Shown here: positions 34,074 to 36,396 of the stretch, piece by piece
Position numbering within the stretch: the stretch's first letter is position 1
How the letters are laid out: each line of letters opens with the position of its first letter
From: Prevotellamassilia timonensis
GTDB taxonomy: Bacteria > Bacteroidota > Bacteroidia > Bacteroidales > Bacteroidaceae
DNA length: 36,396 nt
Reading direction: 5' to 3'
Assembly: GCF_021531665.1 (NCBI RefSeq)
Contig: NZ_JADYUH010000019.1
Span: forward strand, 1 to 36,396
The notes under the pieces: model-generated
Told to the model about the DNA's origin: nothing
The model's input: only the letters and a program-made list of their open reading frames with translations
Database searches by the model: none
Program-made: the position numbers and the translations under genes

Positions 34074-35609
34074 TTATCCTTGCCCGTCAGGAGTCTTCCC
34101 CTCCAGCATGCTGACCAGTTGCCTATATCCCTTGACATACTCCGTTTCCGACTTGTTGAGGCGGGCGAGGAGGGTTTCCACGCTGTCGTACACCACCTTC
34201 TCACGCTCTATCTCCTTATACTTGTTGATAGAGAGGTCATAGTCGTTATTGCGGATTTCCTCTACCGGCACAAGGAAACTCTGCTCTTTTCTGCTGCGGC
34301 TCTCCTCACCCTTGAGGTTGTGGAAGCGGTTGACGATGTCGGGAATGTCATTGTCCTTGATTTCAGAACGCTTGTCGTCGAGGGAGAAGCCATCAGCCTT
34401 CATGTCGTAGAACCAAACCTTGTCAGTACCCCCACAGTTGGTCTTGGTGAACACAAGTACGGCTGTACTTACACCAGCGTAGGGCTTGAACACACCACTG
34501 GGCATGGAGATGACGGCACGCAGTTGTTGGTGATCGACAATCTCCTTGCGGATGGCAACATGGGCTTTTGAAGTACCGAAGAGCACACCATCGGGAACAA
34601 TACTTGCACACCGACCGCCAAGTTCCAGTGAGCGAACGAACTGGGCAAGAAAGAGCAACTCTGTCTTGCTTGTGTTGGCGTATGCAAGGATATTCTTGTT
34701 TACATTACCCTTGTCAAGGCTTCCTGCAAAAGGAGGATTTGCCATGATGAGCGTGTAGCAACTCTGATCGTCATTCTGCTCAGAGAGTGAGTCGCGCCAA
34801 GCAAGTTCCGGAGCGGAAATATCATGAAGCAGGAGGTTCATAGCTCCGATACGAAGCATTGTCTGGTCGGTGTCATAACCATTGATCATGCTTGTCTTGA
34901 TGTGGTGAGCCGCTTCGCCAACATACATTGCCGTCTCGTAGTTCTCCTTGATGTACTTGACAGCTTCCACAAGGAAACCGGCAGAACCCATGGCAGGGTC
35001 GCAGATGTAATCCTGGGGAGTTGGCTTCATCATCTCCACAATCATGCGAATGATGTGGCGAGGAGTACGGAACTGACCATTTGTGCCGGATGCTGCCATC
35101 TTGCCAAGGATATACTCATACACATCACCCATGGCATCACGATTGTTCATGTCGAGAGCATCCACACCGTCAATAACCTTTGCCAGTGTACGAGCATTAG
35201 GAATCAGGAATATCGCTGACTTCATGTAACGGCTATAAGCAGATTCCTCACCTGTACCGATATGCTTGATAAACTCGAAGACGCTCTGTCGAACTATCTT
35301 GAACATGTTGTCTGCACCAAAGTTCTTGAACACATGCCAACGCAGGTTCTCGTAGGGAACACCGGCTCTTTCCTCATCGCTCACAGCATCAGGATTCACC
35401 CAAAGTTGTCCTTCAAGAAAGGTAGGATTCTGTACCTCACTATCCCAGTCGCGAGCATTCTCTTCTTCCTGAAGCTGCTTGTCATCGAGCATCTTCATGA
35501 AGAAGATATAGGTCATCTGCTCCAGTACTGTGATAGGATTGGTTATACCAGCCACAAAGAATGTGTCCCAAATCTGGTCAATCTTATTTTTTATCTCGCC
35601 TGTTACCAT
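34074..35609 (-). CDS. hsdM: Type I restriction-modification DNA methyltransferase subunit
   Basis: 511 residues, full length. HsdM methylates adenine at the site chosen by HsdS. The N-terminal helical domain starts VTGEIKNKIDQIWDTFF with VLEQMTYIFFMKMLDDKQ. The SAM motif I DPAMGSAGFLVEAV is at about 204-217, and the catalytic motif IV NPPFAGS is at about 290. YILGKMAASGTNGQFRTPRH is the conserved pre-motif. The C-terminal region about 405-500 (KADGFSLDDKRSEIKDND) is duplicated in the chimeric ORF. The start is the ATG at 35609. The gene is first in the locus and lies about 150 bp after the second copy of the 38-bp repeat, which carries a -7 element. Confidence 0.95.
   Translation of the reverse strand: MVTGEIKNKIDQIWDTFFVAGITNPITVLEQMTYIFFMKMLDDKQLQEEENARDWDSEVQNPTFLEGQLWVNPDAVSDEERAGVPYENLRWHVFKNFGADNMFKIVRQSVFEFIKHIGTGEESAYSRYMKSAIFLIPNARTLAKVIDGVDALDMNNRDAMGDVYEYILGKMAASGTNGQFRTPRHIIRMIVEMMKPTPQDYICDPAMGSAGFLVEAVKYIKENYETAMYVGEAAHHIKTSMINGYDTDQTMLRIGAMNLLLHDISAPELAWRDSLSEQNDDQSCYTLIMANPPFAGSLDKGNVNKNILAYANTSKTELLFLAQFVRSLELGGRCASIVPDGVLFGTSKAHVAIRKEIVDHQQLRAVISMPSGVFKPYAGVSTAVLVFTKTNCGGTDKVWFYDMKADGFSLDDKRSEIKDNDIPDIVNRFHNLKGEESRSRKEQSFLVPVEEIRNNDYDLSINKYKEIEREKVVYDSVETLLARLNKSETEYVKGYRQLVSMLEGKTPDGQG
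34195..34401. repeat. R1, hsdM 3' segment, native copy
   Basis: Partner of 32736-32942 (207 bp, about 93% identical, same orientation). It lies within the intact hsdM. With R2, R2' and R1' the order along the transcript is R1, R2, unique part, R2', R1'. Confidence 0.85.
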
Positions 35610-35989
35610 CAGTACTTCGTTAATTTTTCAGTTTATAGATTCATTTATAATATGTTACGTGTCATATACGCCGCCCCTCTGAAAGAAACTTGTGCACCTG
35701 TCAGACGACCATAAACAACGATTCTTAAAATAGATGGGAATAATAGCGTAAGAGACCTCTTAATGTCACTGCAAAGTTACGCAAGAGTTTCAAAAGGGTG
35801 CGCTCCCAGTAAGAAATGTTTCTCCATTAATGCCCATTAATTGTCTCATTAATTGTCCCATTAATTCTGTTCAATTCGTGTTCAATTCGTGTTCAATTCG
35901 TGAACAATTCGTGTTCAAAAACAAATTAATGGCTTTTAATGAATCAATTCATGAACATTAATGTTCCAAAAATCACTCGTGCTTCTCTT
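35610..35989. other. Gene-free region with AT-rich repeats
   Basis: No gene is seen between hsdM and the DUF3874 frame. It holds the right copy of the 38-bp repeat (35757-35794), then two CCATTAATTGTC-like 12-mers (about 35833-35865), then TTCAATTCGTG repeated three times plus an inverted variant (about 35870-35916). A palindromic stretch with TGAATCAATTCATGA and CATTAATG words follows. The last part resembles 491-564. Confidence 0.7.
35757..35794 (-). repeat. 38-bp direct repeat, right copy, with -7 element
   Basis: Identical to 26746-26783. On the minus strand TAACTTTG (35772-35779) could be the -7 element for hsdM, giving a leader of about 160 nt. The two copies bracket the restriction locus exactly, with no integrase or tRNA gene beside either. 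Confidence 0.9.
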
Positions 35990-36396
35990 TCAAACCGCCG
36001 CCGTCTGCTTCCGGCTGACACAGTAGAACACGCCCTTTGCGGTGCGCTTTTTCAGTACGCCCAGGTGGCGCAGTTGGCGACCCATGCCCGCTATCTTCAC
36101 GCCCTGCAACGCACGCGGGGATTCGCGCTTCAAGGCCTCGAAGATTTCGGTGGCGGACAGCCATTGCGTAGCCTCCGTGCCTTCGCCCATCATGAACGAC
36201 TTGTGGAACGCTTCTGCTAACGGGGACTGACGGTAGAAGGTGCGGTTATGTTCTTCAATCTCAGCCTCCTCTTCTTTGGAGAAAAAGGTCGGCTGACCCT
36301 CTGCCAACTCTGCCATGACCTGCGCATAGAGTTGGTCGTGGTCTATCGCCTCGCGACTAATCGGTGCCTCCACCATCTGGCAGAAGAAGCGGCGCG
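35990..36396 (-). CDS. DUF3874-domain protein (VirE/primase-like), C-terminal part
   Basis: The frame is open to the right edge, so the N-terminus lies outside the window; the visible part is about 134 residues. It contains RRFFCQMVEAPISREAIDHD, FFSKEEEAEIEEHNRTFYRQ, HKSFMMGEGTEATQWLSATE, and the final small winged-helix-like VKIAGMGRQLRHLGVLKKRT. The last 70 residues match my memory of the DUF3874 domain, which ends Bacteroidales VirE-type helicase/primase proteins found on integrated elements. The function of this domain is not known. It is transcribed in the same direction as the restriction locus, 380 bp upstream of hsdM. Confidence 0.8.
   Translation of the reverse strand, partial: RRFFCQMVEAPISREAIDHDQLYAQVMAELAEGQPTFFSKEEEAEIEEHNRTFYRQSPLAEAFHKSFMMGEGTEATQWLSATEIFEALKRESPRALQGVKIAGMGRQLRHLGVLKKRTAKGVFYCVSRKQTAAV

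Noticed and set aside
26746-35794. tRNA-derived att sites at the 38-bp repeats
   Set aside because: Neither copy lies in or next to a tRNA gene, and no integrase is in the window. The repeat reads as a promoter-like sequence.
35937-35960. ARG box at TGAATCAATTCATGA
   Set aside because: The half-sites TGAAT and ATTCA are separated by only 2 bp here, not 4, and no arginine gene is nearby.

Overview
The window looks like a chromosomal segment of a Bacteroidota bacterium, most likely Bacteroidales and close to Prevotella. The grounds are promoter -7 elements of the form TAnnTTTG, no Shine-Dalgarno pattern before most starts, and typical gene families: a fused malic enzyme/phosphotransacetylase, an acyltransferase inside the arginine operon, a four-helix-bundle/zinc-ribbon protein and a DUF3874 protein. 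The core genes are fairly GC-rich. The right-hand restriction island is visibly more AT-rich, especially hsdS.

Layout. 1-693: no gene; several unrelated short tandem arrays and hairpins. 694-9011 (minus strand): a GT-C-like membrane protein, a very large secreted alpha-2-macroglobulin-like protein whose thioester motif is not preserved, and a flippase-like membrane protein probably co-transcribed with it. 9187-10568 (plus): a WYL-domain regulator and a small membrane protein. These converge on two minus-strand transporters (an AspT/YidE-type carrier and a SulP anion transporter) across a long perfect hairpin. 14562-20279 (plus): prmA, then an arginine block argR, GNAT acyltransferase, argG, argC, argD. 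Two ARG-box-like sites sit just upstream of a -7 element before argR. 20504-25614 (minus): a GHL10-type glycoside hydrolase, a TPR protein and malic enzyme. A 191-bp MITE-like element with a 5-bp target duplication lies 13 bp before the TPR start.

25843-35794 is accessory DNA. A four-helix-bundle/zinc-ribbon gene is split by one amber codon. A 38-bp perfect direct repeat brackets a complete type I restriction-modification locus on the minus strand, transcribed hsdM, Fic-type C-terminal remnant, chimeric ORF, hsdS, rhuM, hsdR. The chimeric ORF joins a DUF1016 N-terminal domain, a Fic-type C-terminal segment and a second copy of the HsdM C-terminus. It is flanked by nested direct repeats in the order R1-R2-X-R2'-R1'. 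This rearranged module is the most unusual thing in the window. The right end holds AT-rich repeats and the C-terminus of a DUF3874 (VirE/primase-like) protein that runs off the edge.

How the genes relate: the plus-strand block makes arginine under probable ArgR feedback. HsdM, HsdS and HsdR would form a methylation/restriction complex, with RhuM and the DUF1016 chimera as accessory or decaying cargo. The flippase-like protein and the macroglobulin-like protein probably act together at the cell envelope. All family calls rest on reading motifs by eye; no database search was run.
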